Assembly: GCF_014203715.1 (NCBI RefSeq) | Contig: NZ_JACHJP010000015.1 | Span: forward strand, 26,050 to 90,049 | Direction: 5' to 3' | DNA from: Streptosporangium saharense | GTDB lineage: Bacteria > Actinomycetota > Actinomycetes > Streptosporangiales > Streptosporangiaceae | DNA length: 64,000 nt | Shown here: piece by piece, positions 1 through 9,629 of the stretch | Numbering within the stretch: the stretch's first letter is position 1 | Layout of the letters: each line of letters begins with the position of its first letter | Translations under genes and position numbers: made by a program | Notes under the pieces: generated by a model | Databases searched by the model: none | What the model was told of the DNA's origin: nothing | Seen by the model: only the letters and a program-made list of their open reading frames with translations

Positions 1-11
1 TGAAGTTCAGC

Positions 12-296
12 ATGCGGTATTTCTCCGAGCGCGTCGTCGGAGAACTGAAGGAGGCGGAACGCCGCTGGACGGCCCACGCCACCGCGCACCCCCGCGATCT
101 GGAGGCCCACCACCTGTTCGGGGCCGTCTTCATCCGCGAGGCCGGCACACACGACCTCGCGGCCAGGCATCTCAGGCAGGTCGGGAACCGCGTCGGGCGC
201 GGTGCCCCGTGGAGCTATCTCGGCGACCCGGCCAAGGAGTTCGCCGCCGCGTTGCGAAGGCTCAGGATACCCCTGCCCCAACCCGGCGCCGACTGA
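12..296 (+). CDS. hypothetical protein, possibly 5'-truncated by window edge
   Basis: A 94-residue, Arg/Ala-rich, soluble, largely helical product that I do not recognise. The reading frame stays open back to the first base of the window, so the ATG at 12 may be internal and the gene may begin outside. No membrane segment, signal peptide or motif is visible. It ends 84 bases before the GH15 gene on the same strand. The coding-like GC third positions and the absence of a better frame support a real gene; its function is unknown. Confidence 0.45.
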   Translation: MRYFSERVVGELKEAERRWTAHATAHPRDLEAHHLFGAVFIREAGTHDLAARHLRQVGNRVGRGAPWSYLGDPAKEFAAALRRLRIPLPQPGAD

Positions 297-380
297 GGGT
301 GCACCCCTTCCCACCTGCGGTTTCATCCCTAAAATGGGAAGAGACGACCGGCTTGGGGCCGGTTGGGAAGGCGGGGTCCG

Positions 381-2300
381 ATGACGGTGAACCCCTTGAC
401 GGGCGTGCTCCGCGACTGCTCCCCGTTCCCTCCCATCGCGGACTACGCGTTCCTGTCCGACTGTGAGACGACCGCCCTGGTCGCGCCGAGCGGGAACGTC
501 GAATGGTTCTGCCTGCCGCGGATCGACTCACCCAGCGTGTTCGCCGCCATGCTGGACCGGGACGCCGGGGGCTTCCGCCTCGGTCCCGCCGACATCAGGG
601 TTCCCTCGGCGCGGCGCTACCTGCCGGGCACCATGGTCCTGGAGACGAGCTGGGGCACGGCGACCGGCTGGATCGTCGTGCGCGACCTGCTGGTCATGGG
701 CCCGTGGCACCACCACGACGAGCTGTCCCACACCCACCGCAGGGCGCCGACCGACTACGACGCCAGCCACGTCCTGCTGCGCACGGTGCGCTGCGTCAGC
801 GGGGAGGTGCAGGTCACGCTGGACTGCGAGCCCATGTTCGGCTACGGCCGCACTCCCGCCCAGTGGTCCTACACCGACAGGGGCTACCACCAGGGCCTCG
901 CCAGGGCCGAGGGAGAGAGCCTGGAGCTGCGGCTCACCACCGACATGCGGCTCGGCTTCGAGGCCACCAGGGCGACCGCGCGCACTCTGCTGAAGGAGGG
1001 CGACACCCGCTTCTGCGCGCTGACCTGGACCGTCCACGAGCCGCCCTACACCTTCGACGAGGCCTATGACAGGCTCGTGTGGACCGCCCACCACTGGCAG
1101 CACTGGCTGGCCAGGGGAGACTTCCCCGACCACCCGTGGCGGAGCTTCCTGGAGCGCAGCGCGCTGACCCTCAAGGGCCTGACCTTCGCCCCCAGCGGCG
1201 CGCTGGTCGCGGCGGCGACCACCTCCCTGCCCGAGACGCCCGGCGGCGACCGCAACTGGGACTACCGCTACAGCTGGATCAGGGACTCGACCTTCGCCCT
1301 GTGGGGCCTGTACACGCTGGGCTTCGACTGGGAGGCCGACGACTTCTTCTGGTTCATCGCCGACGTCGCCGAGCGTGGCGGGGAACTCCAGGTCATGTAC
1401 GGCGTGGACGGCGAACGCGTCCTTGAGGAGCGTGTCCTCGACGACCTCACCGGCTACGAGAACTCCCGGCCCGTCCGGGTCGGCAACGACGCCTACAGCC
1501 ACCGGCAGAACGACGTCTGGGGGGCGGTCCTCGACTCCTTCTACATCCACACCAGGTCGAGGGACCGCCTCGACGAGCGCATCTGGCCCGTCCTGCGGCG
1601 CCAGGTCGAGGCCGCGATCAAATACTGGCGGGAGCCCGACCGGGGCATCTGGGAGGTGCGCGGCGAACCGCAGCACTTCACCAGCTCCAAGATCATGTGC
1701 TGGGTCGCCGTGGACAGGGGCGCCCGGCTGGCCAGGCTCCGCCTGGACACCTCCCTGGCCGCGCGCTGGCGGCGGGTCGCCGACGAGATCCACGCCGACG
1801 TGTGCGCCAACGGCGTCAGCGAGCGGGGGGTCTTCACCCAGCGCTACGGCTCCGACGCCCTGGACGCCTCGCTCCTGCTCATCCCGCTGGTCGGGTTCCT
1901 GCCGCCGACCGACCCCAGGGTCCGCGACACCGTGCTGGCCATCGCCGACGAGCTGACCGTGGACGACCTGGTGCTGCGCTACCTGCCCAAGGAGACCGAC
2001 GACGGCCTGACCGGGGAGGAGGGGACGTTCACGATCTGCTCGTTCTGGCTGGTCTCCGCCCTGACGGAGATCGGGGAGCACTTCAGGGCCCGCAGGCTCT
2101 GCGAGAAGGTGCTCTCCTTCGCCAGCCCGCTCGGCCTCTACGCCGAGGAGATCGACCCCCTCAGCGGGCGTCAGCTCGGGAACTTCCCCCAGGCGTTCAC
2201 CCACCTGGCCCTCATCAACGCGGTCATCCACATCATCAGGGCCGAACGCGGCAGGTTCGGTGGCCGTACCTGGCGCAACCCCGCTACCGACCCGCTGTGA
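381..2300 (+). CDS. glycoside hydrolase family 15 protein (trehalase/glucoamylase-like)
   Basis: A 639-residue cytosolic GH15 enzyme with an N-terminal beta-sandwich domain (about 1-260) followed by the (alpha/alpha)6 barrel. Diagnostic stretches are SDCETTALVAP near residue 26, RNWDYRYSWIRDS near 291, DRGIWEVRG with the probable catalytic acid Glu near 425, and YAEEIDP with the probable base Glu near 589. GH15 proteins of this layout in actinobacteria are mostly trehalases or alpha-glucosidases; the exact substrate cannot be read from sequence. The ATG at 381 is preferred to the TTG at 363 because it matches the usual family N-terminus. It converges with the universal stress protein gene with a 7-base gap. 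Confidence 0.88.
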   Translation: MTVNPLTGVLRDCSPFPPIADYAFLSDCETTALVAPSGNVEWFCLPRIDSPSVFAAMLDRDAGGFRLGPADIRVPSARRYLPGTMVLETSWGTATGWIVVRDLLVMGPWHHHDELSHTHRRAPTDYDASHVLLRTVRCVSGEVQVTLDCEPMFGYGRTPAQWSYTDRGYHQGLARAEGESLELRLTTDMRLGFEATRATARTLLKEGDTRFCALTWTVHEPPYTFDEAYDRLVWTAHHWQHWLARGDFPDHPWRSFLERSALTLKGLTFAPSGALVAAATTSLPETPGGDRNWDYRYSWIRDSTFALWGLYTLGFDWEADDFFWFIADVAERGGELQVMYGVDGERVLEERVLDDLTGYENSRPVRVGNDAYSHRQNDVWGAVLDSFYIHTRSRDRLDERIWPVLRRQVEAAIKYWREPDRGIWEVRGEPQHFTSSKIMCWVAVDRGARLARLRLDTSLAARWRRVADEIHADVCANGVSERGVFTQRYGSDALDASLLLIPLVGFLPPTDPRVRDTVLAIADELTVDDLVLRYLPKETDDGLTGEEGTFTICSFWLVSALTEIGEHFRARRLCEKVLSFASPLGLYAEEIDPLSGRQLGNFPQAFTHLALINAVIHIIRAERGRFGGRTWRNPATDPL

Positions 2301-2307
2301 GACCGGG

Positions 2308-3153
2308 TCAGCGGGAGACGCTGAGCGGCCGGTGGGAGGGGGCGACGACGACCGGGCAGGGCGCCCCGCGCAGCAGCGCCTGACAGACCACGCCCAGCGG
2401 CAGTTCGACAGGGTCGTCCCAGCCCCGGTCCCCGACGACCACCACGTCCGCGTCCTGGGCTGCCCGCTGCAGCGCCGCGACGTGGGAGTCGTCCACGACG
2501 ACGGTCTCCACGTTCACCTGGCCGTACCTCTCCTCAAGGAGCGAGACGGCCCGCCGGAAGCCGACCGTGTACTCCCGGGCGTCCCTGGCCTCCTCGGGAA
2601 TCAGGCAGATCGCCCGCAGCGACGCCTTGCGCAGCCACGCCTGCTCGAACGCCAGCCGCAGCTCAAGCCGTTCCGGGGCTGTCGCGTCCACCCCGACGAC
2701 CACCAGGTTCGTCGCGGGAGCGGGCCGTTCCCCGACGACGGCCACCGGGCAGTAGGCGTGCGCGGCGAGCTGGACGGCGGTCGAGCCGATCCGCAGCTCC
2801 GCGAAGCCGCCGGAGCCGCGCCTGCCGACCACGAGCAGGTCGGCGGCGCCGGACTCGCTCATCAGGACGACGGACGGCGACCCCAGGTCGAGCGAGGTCC
2901 TGACCTCGATGCGGGGGGCCAGCCTCCGTGCCAGGTCAACGCCCTTGTCGAGCACCTGACTGCCGAGGCGCCGTACGGTCTCCATGCTGGCCAGCGGGAC
3001 CGGCGTCCCCTGGGACCACTGCCAGGCGTGGCAGACGACCAGCGGGGCGAACCGCAGCCTGGCCTCTTCCGCGGCCCACCTGAGGGCCCGTTCACTGGCC
3101 TCGGAGCCGTCGTACCCGGCGACCACAGGCCGCTCTTCGGCGTTGTACCGCAT
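2308..3153 (-). CDS. universal stress protein, tandem UspA domains
   Basis: A 281-residue protein built from two UspA modules (about 1-140 and 145-281). The first carries the ATP-binding signature GRRGSGGF followed nine residues later by GS; the second keeps GDRG but its Gly-Ser end is altered, so it may not bind nucleotide. Tandem Usp proteins are abundant in actinobacteria and are linked to hypoxia and stationary phase, often under DosR-type control; no such site was identified here. The ATG at 3153 is preferred over an upstream in-frame start because GGGGGAGG lies just before it. Confidence 0.9.
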   Translation of the reverse strand: MRYNAEERPVVAGYDGSEASERALRWAAEEARLRFAPLVVCHAWQWSQGTPVPLASMETVRRLGSQVLDKGVDLARRLAPRIEVRTSLDLGSPSVVLMSESGAADLLVVGRRGSGGFAELRIGSTAVQLAAHAYCPVAVVGERPAPATNLVVVGVDATAPERLELRLAFEQAWLRKASLRAICLIPEEARDAREYTVGFRRAVSLLEERYGQVNVETVVVDDSHVAALQRAAQDADVVVVGDRGWDDPVELPLGVVCQALLRGAPCPVVVAPSHRPLSVSR

Positions 3154-3248
3154 CGTGGTGCCTCCCCCCGTGTCCCCTGTCTCCATCCTTGTCACACTTT
3201 GCTGACCAGGGGGAACACCGCACCCGTAAAACCTCGGGGATTAGAGGG

Positions 3249-4064
3249 TCAGCGGTTGCGGCGTCTGCGGGAGCGCCAGCGGACGAGGGGGACCGCGAAG
3301 GCGGCCCCGACCAGCAGTGGCGCCTCGGAGCCGAGGGCCGCCGTCGCGCTCAGCGCGGGCTGGGAGAAGGTGTCGGGGATGGAGATGACACCGGCGTGCG
3401 AGAACGGCCAGACGATCACGAAGGCCCTGCCGACCACATGGTCGATCGGTACGGCGCCGCCACCGGGGTCACCCTGGTGGGCACGGGAGTCGGCGGAGAC
3501 CTGCCGGTGGTCACCCATCACCCACAGGCGGCCCGGCGGGACCGTGATCTCGAACGGCGTCGTCGAGGGCTTGTTGCCCGGGAACAGGTAGGCCTTCTCC
3601 TCAAGGGGGACGCCGTTGACCGTGATGCGGTCCTGGCCGTCACAGCACTGCACCTTGTCGCCGGGGACACCGATGACCCGCTTGATGAAGTCCTTCTCGG
3701 TGGGGACCAGGCCGAAGAGGGAGCCGACCCAGTTGAGGGCGCCGGTGACCGGGTTCGAGGGCTCCTCGAAGTCGACCTCGTCCTTCCAGGAGTCGACCCC
3801 GGAGAAGACCACCACGTCACCGCGCTCGATGTCGCGCACCCGGTAGACGAGCTTGTTGACCAGGACCCGGTCGTTGACCTGGAGCGTGTTCTCCATCGAT
3901 CCGGACGGGATGTAGAACGCCTGGACGATGAAGGTCTTGATCAGCAGGGCCAGCAGGAGAGCGACTACGATCATGATGGGCAGCTCCCGCCAGAGAGAGC
4001 CCTTCTTCTTGTTGCCCTTGCCGCCCCTGGCCGGCTGCTCCACGTCCTCCGCGACCACGTGCAC
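3249..4064 (-). CDS. lepB: signal peptidase I
   Basis: A 271-residue membrane serine protease that removes signal peptides from Sec and Tat exported proteins. A Lys-rich cytoplasmic N-terminus precedes a transmembrane helix (about 30-47). The catalytic Ser is at 56 in PSGSMENTL and the catalytic Lys at 128 in IKRVIGVPGD; the MGDHR box is present. A second hydrophobic stretch occurs near residues 235-258 before a basic C-terminus, so a C-terminal membrane helix is likely, as in several actinobacterial enzymes. It starts at GTG with GGGGACGGG upstream. It stands alone with its own short upstream region. Confidence 0.94.
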   Translation of the reverse strand: MHVVAEDVEQPARGGKGNKKKGSLWRELPIMIVVALLLALLIKTFIVQAFYIPSGSMENTLQVNDRVLVNKLVYRVRDIERGDVVVFSGVDSWKDEVDFEEPSNPVTGALNWVGSLFGLVPTEKDFIKRVIGVPGDKVQCCDGQDRITVNGVPLEEKAYLFPGNKPSTTPFEITVPPGRLWVMGDHRQVSADSRAHQGDPGGGAVPIDHVVGRAFVIVWPFSHAGVISIPDTFSQPALSATAALGSEAPLLVGAAFAVPLVRWRSRRRRNR

Positions 4065-4217
4065 CCCGTCCCCGGCGGGGTGGTGTGCTCCCCGCCCCGG
4101 CCTTCGATGTTTCTCGTTGACGAGACTAGATCATGCCTACATCCGGCGCTTCACGTCGAGGCGATCCCGTCTCCGACTCCGGGGAGGCGCTCGGGAGGCC
4201 GGGTAGGCTCGTTTTCC

Positions 4218-4304
4218 ATGAGAAACCGGATCATCGCCGTCCTCGTCCTGATCGGCCTGGTCGGGACGAGCGGTCTGGCCGTCATCGCCTCCCTGTACGG
4301 CTGA
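4218..4304 (+). CDS. tiny single-span membrane peptide
   Basis: A 28-codon frame starting MRNRIIAVLVLIG and ending in LYG, with two Arg before a single hydrophobic helix. It is divergent from lepB and ends 7 bases before the convergent Cys-containing small gene. It has ATG and TGA codons but only a weak upstream purine stretch. The charge-plus-helix design is typical of real tiny membrane proteins, but chance cannot be excluded at this length. Function unknown. Confidence 0.35.
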   Translation: MRNRIIAVLVLIGLVGTSGLAVIASLYG

Positions 4305-4311
4305 GCCGTAC

Positions 4312-4527
4312 TCAGGCGTTCACCATCGCCGTCTCGGTCACCGGGCGCTGCGCGAGGGGCTCGGGGGCGGTCGCCGAAGTGACCGCGGGGGTGGCCTTCT
4401 GCGCGGGCGGGCAGGAGCAGTAACCGTTGGTGACGATCAGGCGGCCACGCTGCGTGGTGTAGTCACGGGAGTCCGTGGTGAGAAGAACGCCCGTACAGGT
4501 ATTGCACACAATCGGCTGACGATCCAT
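4312..4527 (-). CDS. small cysteine-motif protein, function unknown
   Basis: A 71-residue soluble protein with CNTC near residue 8 and CSC near residue 38, followed by an Ala/Pro/Thr-rich tail. Four Cys in two close pairs suggest a small zinc ribbon or other metal site. GGAAGG lies about ten bases upstream of the ATG. The upstream region is unusually AT-rich and contains an inverted repeat, so the gene is probably individually regulated. I do not recognise the family. Confidence 0.6.
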   Translation of the reverse strand: MDRQPIVCNTCTGVLLTTDSRDYTTQRGRLIVTNGYCSCPPAQKATPAVTSATAPEPLAQRPVTETAMVNA

Positions 4528-4937
4528 GGGACGGCTTCCTTCCTGAGGGTAGCCGTCGAACGCTGGATGTCCGGCCGGCTGGCTTCTGGTTCCCCGATGG
4601 AAAGTCCTTAATCTCCCAATCGAGGCTTCTATCCTACTTCGTAGCGTAAAGTAGCTTTATATGCACGGATCGTAATATTGGATGATTTTTCATGATCTCA
4701 TCCGTGTATCACGACGCCCCGCGTTGGCCATTGTGGCTTTCGAAGGTCCAGTGTGGGGGATCGAACGGTGTGACTCTGGCAACAAACCTTTTTGCCATCA
4801 TCTTCCCTGTCTCGCCCCGGCTTCGAGTGGAAAATTCAGTAAACGGTCGCATATCACAAGATTGACGGCGCTCATTGCTGATCTTTGTCAGAATCCGCGC
4901 CCTTGTTGTTTCCTCAGCTAGAACCCTCAAGGAGCTC
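4528..4937. other. AT-rich intergenic region with inverted repeat
   Basis: About 400 bases without a convincing gene, markedly more AT-rich than the rest of the window. An inverted repeat CTACTT (4634-4639) / AAGTAG (4649-4654) lies upstream of the small Cys protein and could be an operator. Open frames on both strands (4682-4921 and 4709-4930) lack ribosome sites and actinomycete-like codon bias and are not called. The composition would suit a promoter region or a remnant of acquired DNA. Confidence 0.5.
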
Positions 4938-5654
4938 TCAGGGGGAGGCGACCGCGTCCCGGGCCTCCCGGTCCTCCTGACGAGGTGAGGTCAGCACCGG
5001 CCGCAGCAGCAGCGCGTTCGCCGCGACCGCCACGCAGACGGCCCCGAGCAGCAGCCCCCAGGCCACGTCGCTCAGGTGGTGCATGCCGCGGTACATCCGG
5101 GAGTAGGCGATCCCCAGCGGGACCGCGAGGCCGACCAGCCACCACAGCCCGTTGAGCCACCTGTGGCGGTGGGTGTGCAGGGTCAGCACCAGGGCGAGAC
5201 CGCAGTAGAAGGCGACCGCGGCGCTGGTGTGCCCCGAGGGGAAGCTCGACGTGGGAGGCGCGGGGTCGAGACGCTGGACCGGGGGCCGCTCGCGCTGGGC
5301 GAAGACCGTGGCCAGCAGGAAGATCGCCGACTGGGAGAAGACGGCCAGCACCAGGAACGCCGACTCGTTCCAGCGCCGGAAGACCAGTCTGAAGGCGACC
5401 AGCAGCACGGCCGTGGCGATGATGATCGTCGGCATGTCGGACAGGCTGGTCATCCTGTCGGTGATCGTGTTCAGGATCGCCGTGCGCCCGTGGGCCAGTT
5501 CCCGGTTGACCCCTTCATCGTTGGCGGCCAGCGTGGTCGTCTCCAGGATTCTGGTGATCACCAGCCCGACGCCGATCGTCAGCGCGGTCATGATGGCCAG
5601 GGGGAGCAGGATCAGGCGCAGCGCGCCCCGGAGGTCGAAGGAGGGTTTCGCCAT
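4938..5654 (-). CDS. PAP2-family membrane phosphatase (first of tandem pair)
   Basis: A 238-residue polytopic membrane protein of the type 2 phosphatidic acid phosphatase superfamily. Active-site motifs are visible as RERPPV, FPSGHTSA and SRMYRGMHHLSD, supplying the catalytic His pair and phosphate-binding Arg on the outer membrane face. Such enzymes dephosphorylate phosphatidate, undecaprenyl diphosphate or related lipid phosphates; the substrate is not deducible. Roughly six hydrophobic segments are present. It ends a two-gene set: the related PAP2 gene is 10 bases upstream on the same strand, so the two are probably co-transcribed. Confidence 0.88.
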   Translation of the reverse strand: MAKPSFDLRGALRLILLPLAIMTALTIGVGLVITRILETTTLAANDEGVNRELAHGRTAILNTITDRMTSLSDMPTIIIATAVLLVAFRLVFRRWNESAFLVLAVFSQSAIFLLATVFAQRERPPVQRLDPAPPTSSFPSGHTSAAVAFYCGLALVLTLHTHRHRWLNGLWWLVGLAVPLGIAYSRMYRGMHHLSDVAWGLLLGAVCVAVAANALLLRPVLTSPRQEDREARDAVASP

Positions 5655-5664
5655 GGGGTCCCGG

Positions 5665-6426
5665 CTACCCGCGATCGCCCCGGGAGAACGCCTCCGGCTC
5701 GACCCCCTCCATGTGCGGCTCGGCGGGCCTGCGCCCCTCCTCCCGCCGCCACCGCTCGAATGCCACGGTCGTCGCCGCGGTCACCACGATGCCGAGCGCG
5801 AGCCCCGCGACCACGTCGCTGAACCAGTGGACGCCGAGCGCGACCCGCGAGTACGCCACGAAGAGCGCCAGGATCGCCGCCACCACCCACGCCGAGGCCC
5901 TGGCGGCCGGGTCCCTCAGCCGGGGCAGCAGCATCAGCACGAGCACACTCGCCCCGGTAGCCGCGGCCATCGAGTGCCCCGAGGGAAAGGACGACCCCGG
6001 AGCCCAGGAGACCGGATCGGGCATGACGGGCCTGGCCCGGTCCACGACCTCCTTGACCAGCAGGTTCAGCAGGCCACTCGCCGTGATCGTGACGACCGCC
6101 CAGATCGCCGGGCGGCGCGCCCCCCGGAACCACGCCCAGGCCGCCGCGAGGACCACCAGCGCACGCCAGGTGTTCGGCCCCAGGACCTCGGTCCACACGC
6201 TGAGCAGCCGCGCGTAGTCAGGGTCGGCCAGCACGTAGGCGTGCAGCCAGTGGGCGATGCTCTCGTCGAGGTCGCTCAGCGGCTTGAAGGAGGTCAGCAC
6301 GAGCACCAGCAGCAGCACGAACGGTACGGAGAACAGCACCGCGGCCCCGACCGCGAACGTCAGCCGCATCCCCAGGCGACGGTCGGATTCCTGACTGCTT
6401 CGCTCTCTGAGTGTCCTGGCCATCAT
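5665..6426 (-). CDS. PAP2-family membrane phosphatase (second of tandem pair)
   Basis: A 253-residue integral membrane lipid-phosphate phosphatase. The three PAP2 motifs are KEVVDRARP, FPSGHS and SRVALGVHWFSDV, so all catalytic residues are present. It has about six transmembrane segments and a charged C-terminal tail. Two adjacent ATG codons (6426 and 6423) are both possible starts. Only 10 bases separate it from the downstream PAP2 gene. The two proteins are clearly homologous but diverged, consistent with an old duplication and different substrates. Confidence 0.88.
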   Translation of the reverse strand: MMARTLRERSSQESDRRLGMRLTFAVGAAVLFSVPFVLLLVLVLTSFKPLSDLDESIAHWLHAYVLADPDYARLLSVWTEVLGPNTWRALVVLAAAWAWFRGARRPAIWAVVTITASGLLNLLVKEVVDRARPVMPDPVSWAPGSSFPSGHSMAAATGASVLVLMLLPRLRDPAARASAWVVAAILALFVAYSRVALGVHWFSDVVAGLALGIVVTAATTVAFERWRREEGRRPAEPHMEGVEPEAFSRGDRG

Positions 6427-6513
6427 CCATCGCTACCCGAGAGACGACGGATATGCCATGGATTCGTCCCCCGCGCGACATGATCGGCGCTGTGGGCCTC
6501 ACTCAGGAGCTCT

Positions 6514-6897
6514 TCAAGCGGCGTTCCTGCTCTCACGGCGGGTGGTCCAGCGCAACACGTCGCAGTGCCGCCGCTCGGCCTCGGCCAGGGCGGACTCGTC
6601 GAGGTAGGAGTCGAGCACCGCGCGTAACTGCGGCATCTGCTCGGCCACGTCGGTCCACGCCTGGGAGGGCTCGTCACAGCCGAGTTCGATCAACGCGTCC
6701 ACGTGCGCGGCGTAGGCCGTCCACCACTGACGGCTCAGCTCGGCGAGGAACCCGCTCAGGCCGCCGAACTCTTGCTCGATGTCCGCCTCCCACCACGGAG
6801 GGACCGTGGTGTCACCGGTCTCCGCCATGTCCCTGAGCACGGTGTGCACCAGGGCGCGACGCCTACGAATGATGGTCGAACGTGACAGGATGTTCAT
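6514..6897 (-). CDS. hypothetical protein
   Basis: A 127-residue soluble protein beginning MNILSRSTIIRRRRAL with an Arg cluster, then an acidic, Trp-rich helical body. No signal peptide, membrane helix or known motif was seen. A GTG two codons upstream (6903) is an alternative start. It lies just upstream of the PAP2 pair on the same strand but 87 bases away, so co-transcription is possible, not certain. Family unknown. Confidence 0.6.
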   Translation of the reverse strand: MNILSRSTIIRRRRALVHTVLRDMAETGDTTVPPWWEADIEQEFGGLSGFLAELSRQWWTAYAAHVDALIELGCDEPSQAWTDVAEQMPQLRAVLDSYLDESALAEAERRHCDVLRWTTRRESRNAA

Positions 6898-6903
6898 GTC
6901 CAC

Positions 6904-7389
6904 ACCCTGCCGCCCCCAGTTTGCCGAACGCTTAACGATCTGTTGACGGCAATATACGGTGCCTGCCGGGTCTGTGACATGAGAACGGCTTGGCCGGACT
7001 CCTCACCCGGCACTAGGCTGCGAGCCGCAGATCTATCCGCCCTGTGTCCGCGGAGCCACCTCGGCGACTCAGGGGGAGCCCCATGGGCGAAGGCGTTGAA
7101 TTCCGGCCGTCCGGCCGCGCGACGTGTGTCTTCGCGGGCATCCCCCGAGCGGGCATCCCCCGAGCGGGAACCACAGGACGGCGGACGCCGACACGGCAGG
7201 AACCCTCGCGGCAGGCGCCGCCGGAGGATCCCGGCGGGGGGCGCGCGGTCGCGAACCCCCCTCCCACGACCTGATCCTGTTCACGGACGATCGTCCGTCC
7301 GCAGGTCGCCGCCCATAGATCTCCCATTCCTGGGAAGTCGTAGTGCCCAGGTCAAGTAACCCAGGTCGACGCTGAAAGGCGCCACACAT
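6904..7389. other. long intergenic region with a 15-bp direct repeat
   Basis: Nearly 490 bases between divergent genes. Two exact tandem copies of GGGCATCCCCCGAGC occupy 7136-7165. A possible 63-codon frame starts at ATG 7083 behind CAGGGGGAG but is Pro/Arg/Gly-rich low-complexity sequence and is not called. The last 60 bases should contain the promoter and leader of the GAF-ANTAR gene. No RNA gene was recognised. Confidence 0.4.
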
Positions 7390-8097
7390 ATGACGCACAT
7401 TGATCCGGAGGCGCTGGTCGCCGGCCTGAGAAGACTCAGGACGTCCTCCCCGACCACGGGTATCGTCCAGCGGCTCGAACGGGCCGTCGACGTCGTGAAC
7501 TCGCTGTTCGGCTACTCCGGCGCGGGGCTGATGTTCGCCGAGGAGGGCAAGGAACTGCGCTACCTGGTCGCGACCGACGAGCGGGGACGCAGCCTTGAGG
7601 GCGCCCAGTTGCACCTCGGACAGGGGCCGTGCGTCTCCGCCTACACGGAGAACACCGCGGTGACGGCCTTCGACGTGCGCTCCGACCCCCGCTGGCCCAA
7701 GCTCGCCGACCGGCTCCACCCCGAGGTCAGGGCCGTGGCCGGGGTCCCCGTGCGACTCGGCGGGCAGCCCGTCGGCACCCTGAACGTCTACCAGGCCAAG
7801 CCGTACGAATGGGACGAGTCAGATGTCCAGGCGCTCTACGCCTACGCGGACGTGATCGAGCAGCTGCTCACCGCCGCGATGGCCGCCGAGGAGAAGAGCG
7901 CGCTGGCCGACCAGCTCCAGTACGCCCTCGACTACCGCGTGGTCATCGAGCGCGCCATCGGCTACCTGATGGGCAAACACGACCTCACCGCGGCCCAGGC
8001 CTTCACCGGGCTGCGCAAGCAGGCCAGGGACAGCAGGCGCAGGGTGGCCGACCTCGCCGCCGAGGTGCTCGGCGAGGAGGCGGGCGAGCCACGCTGA
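7390..8097 (+). CDS. GAF and ANTAR domain transcription antitermination regulator
   Basis: A 235-residue regulator. An N-terminal GAF sensor (about 20-160) is followed by an ANTAR RNA-binding three-helix domain (about 165-228) with the characteristic stretch RVVIERAIGYLMGKHDLTA and later ALA-type helix residues. ANTAR proteins bind paired hexaloop hairpins in nascent RNA to prevent termination. GAF-ANTAR proteins are numerous in actinomycetes; their ligands are mostly unknown. It has its own upstream region and a short gap to pyrD, so it is probably independently transcribed. The target RNA is not evident in this window. Confidence 0.9.
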   Translation: MTHIDPEALVAGLRRLRTSSPTTGIVQRLERAVDVVNSLFGYSGAGLMFAEEGKELRYLVATDERGRSLEGAQLHLGQGPCVSAYTENTAVTAFDVRSDPRWPKLADRLHPEVRAVAGVPVRLGGQPVGTLNVYQAKPYEWDESDVQALYAYADVIEQLLTAAMAAEEKSALADQLQYALDYRVVIERAIGYLMGKHDLTAAQAFTGLRKQARDSRRRVADLAAEVLGEEAGEPR

Positions 8098-8146
8098 CCC
8101 CGCCCCGATCTCGTACGGCACGGCAGGGGGACTACCCTGATCGGTG

Positions 8147-9214
<1,068 letters not shown>

Positions 9215-9256
9215 GGTAATACCCTGGGAGGGTAAACCTCGACACCTGGAGGCGTG

Positions 9257-9460
9257 ATGAGCCTGAGCACATACACCGTCACCGGCATGACCTGTGGCCA
9301 CTGCGTGAGTTCGGTCAAGGAGGAGGTCGGTGAGGTCCCCGGCGTGACCGGCGTGGAGGTCGACCTGGCCACCGGCCGGGTGGACGTCTCCGGCGAAACC
9401 CTCGACGACGCGGCCATCCGCGCCGCCATCAAGGAGGCGGGCTACCAGGTCACATCCTGA
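9257..9460 (+). CDS. heavy-metal-associated (HMA) domain protein, CopZ-like copper chaperone
   Basis: A 67-residue ferredoxin-fold HMA protein with the metal site MTCGHC (Cys 13 and 16). Such small proteins carry Cu(I) to P-type ATPases. GGAGG stands four bases before the ATG at 9257, which rules out the GTG at 9254. No copper ATPase or CsoR gene is adjacent, so its partner is encoded elsewhere. It follows pyrD by 42 bases on the same strand; whether they share a transcript is unclear. Confidence 0.88.
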   Translation: MSLSTYTVTGMTCGHCVSSVKEEVGEVPGVTGVEVDLATGRVDVSGETLDDAAIRAAIKEAGYQVTS

Positions 9461-9629
9461 CCCGCCCCTCTTCCCGTACGGCAAGCCCCCCGGCGCCCCC
9501 CACCGCACCCGGCGCGCCCCCGCCCTCACACGCCCCCCGACCGCTCCACCCTCCCGCCGCCACGCCCACGACCACCCTCGTGGAGACCCCGGCCCCGAGA
9601 ACCATGGCTCCCGGGGCCGGGCCGTACGG

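Noticed and set aside
528..2231. Long minus-strand open frame opposite the GH15 gene
   Set aside because: A GC-rich third-position shadow; Val/Gly/Pro/Asp-biased, no motif, while the plus strand has clear GH15 motifs.
4682..4930. Open frames on both strands of the AT-rich region
   Set aside because: No ribosome site, atypical codon use, no motif; more likely regulatory or non-coding DNA.
7083..7274. 63-codon frame behind a good ribosome-like site
   Set aside because: Low-complexity Arg/Pro/Gly product including the 15-bp direct repeat; not supportable without homologs.
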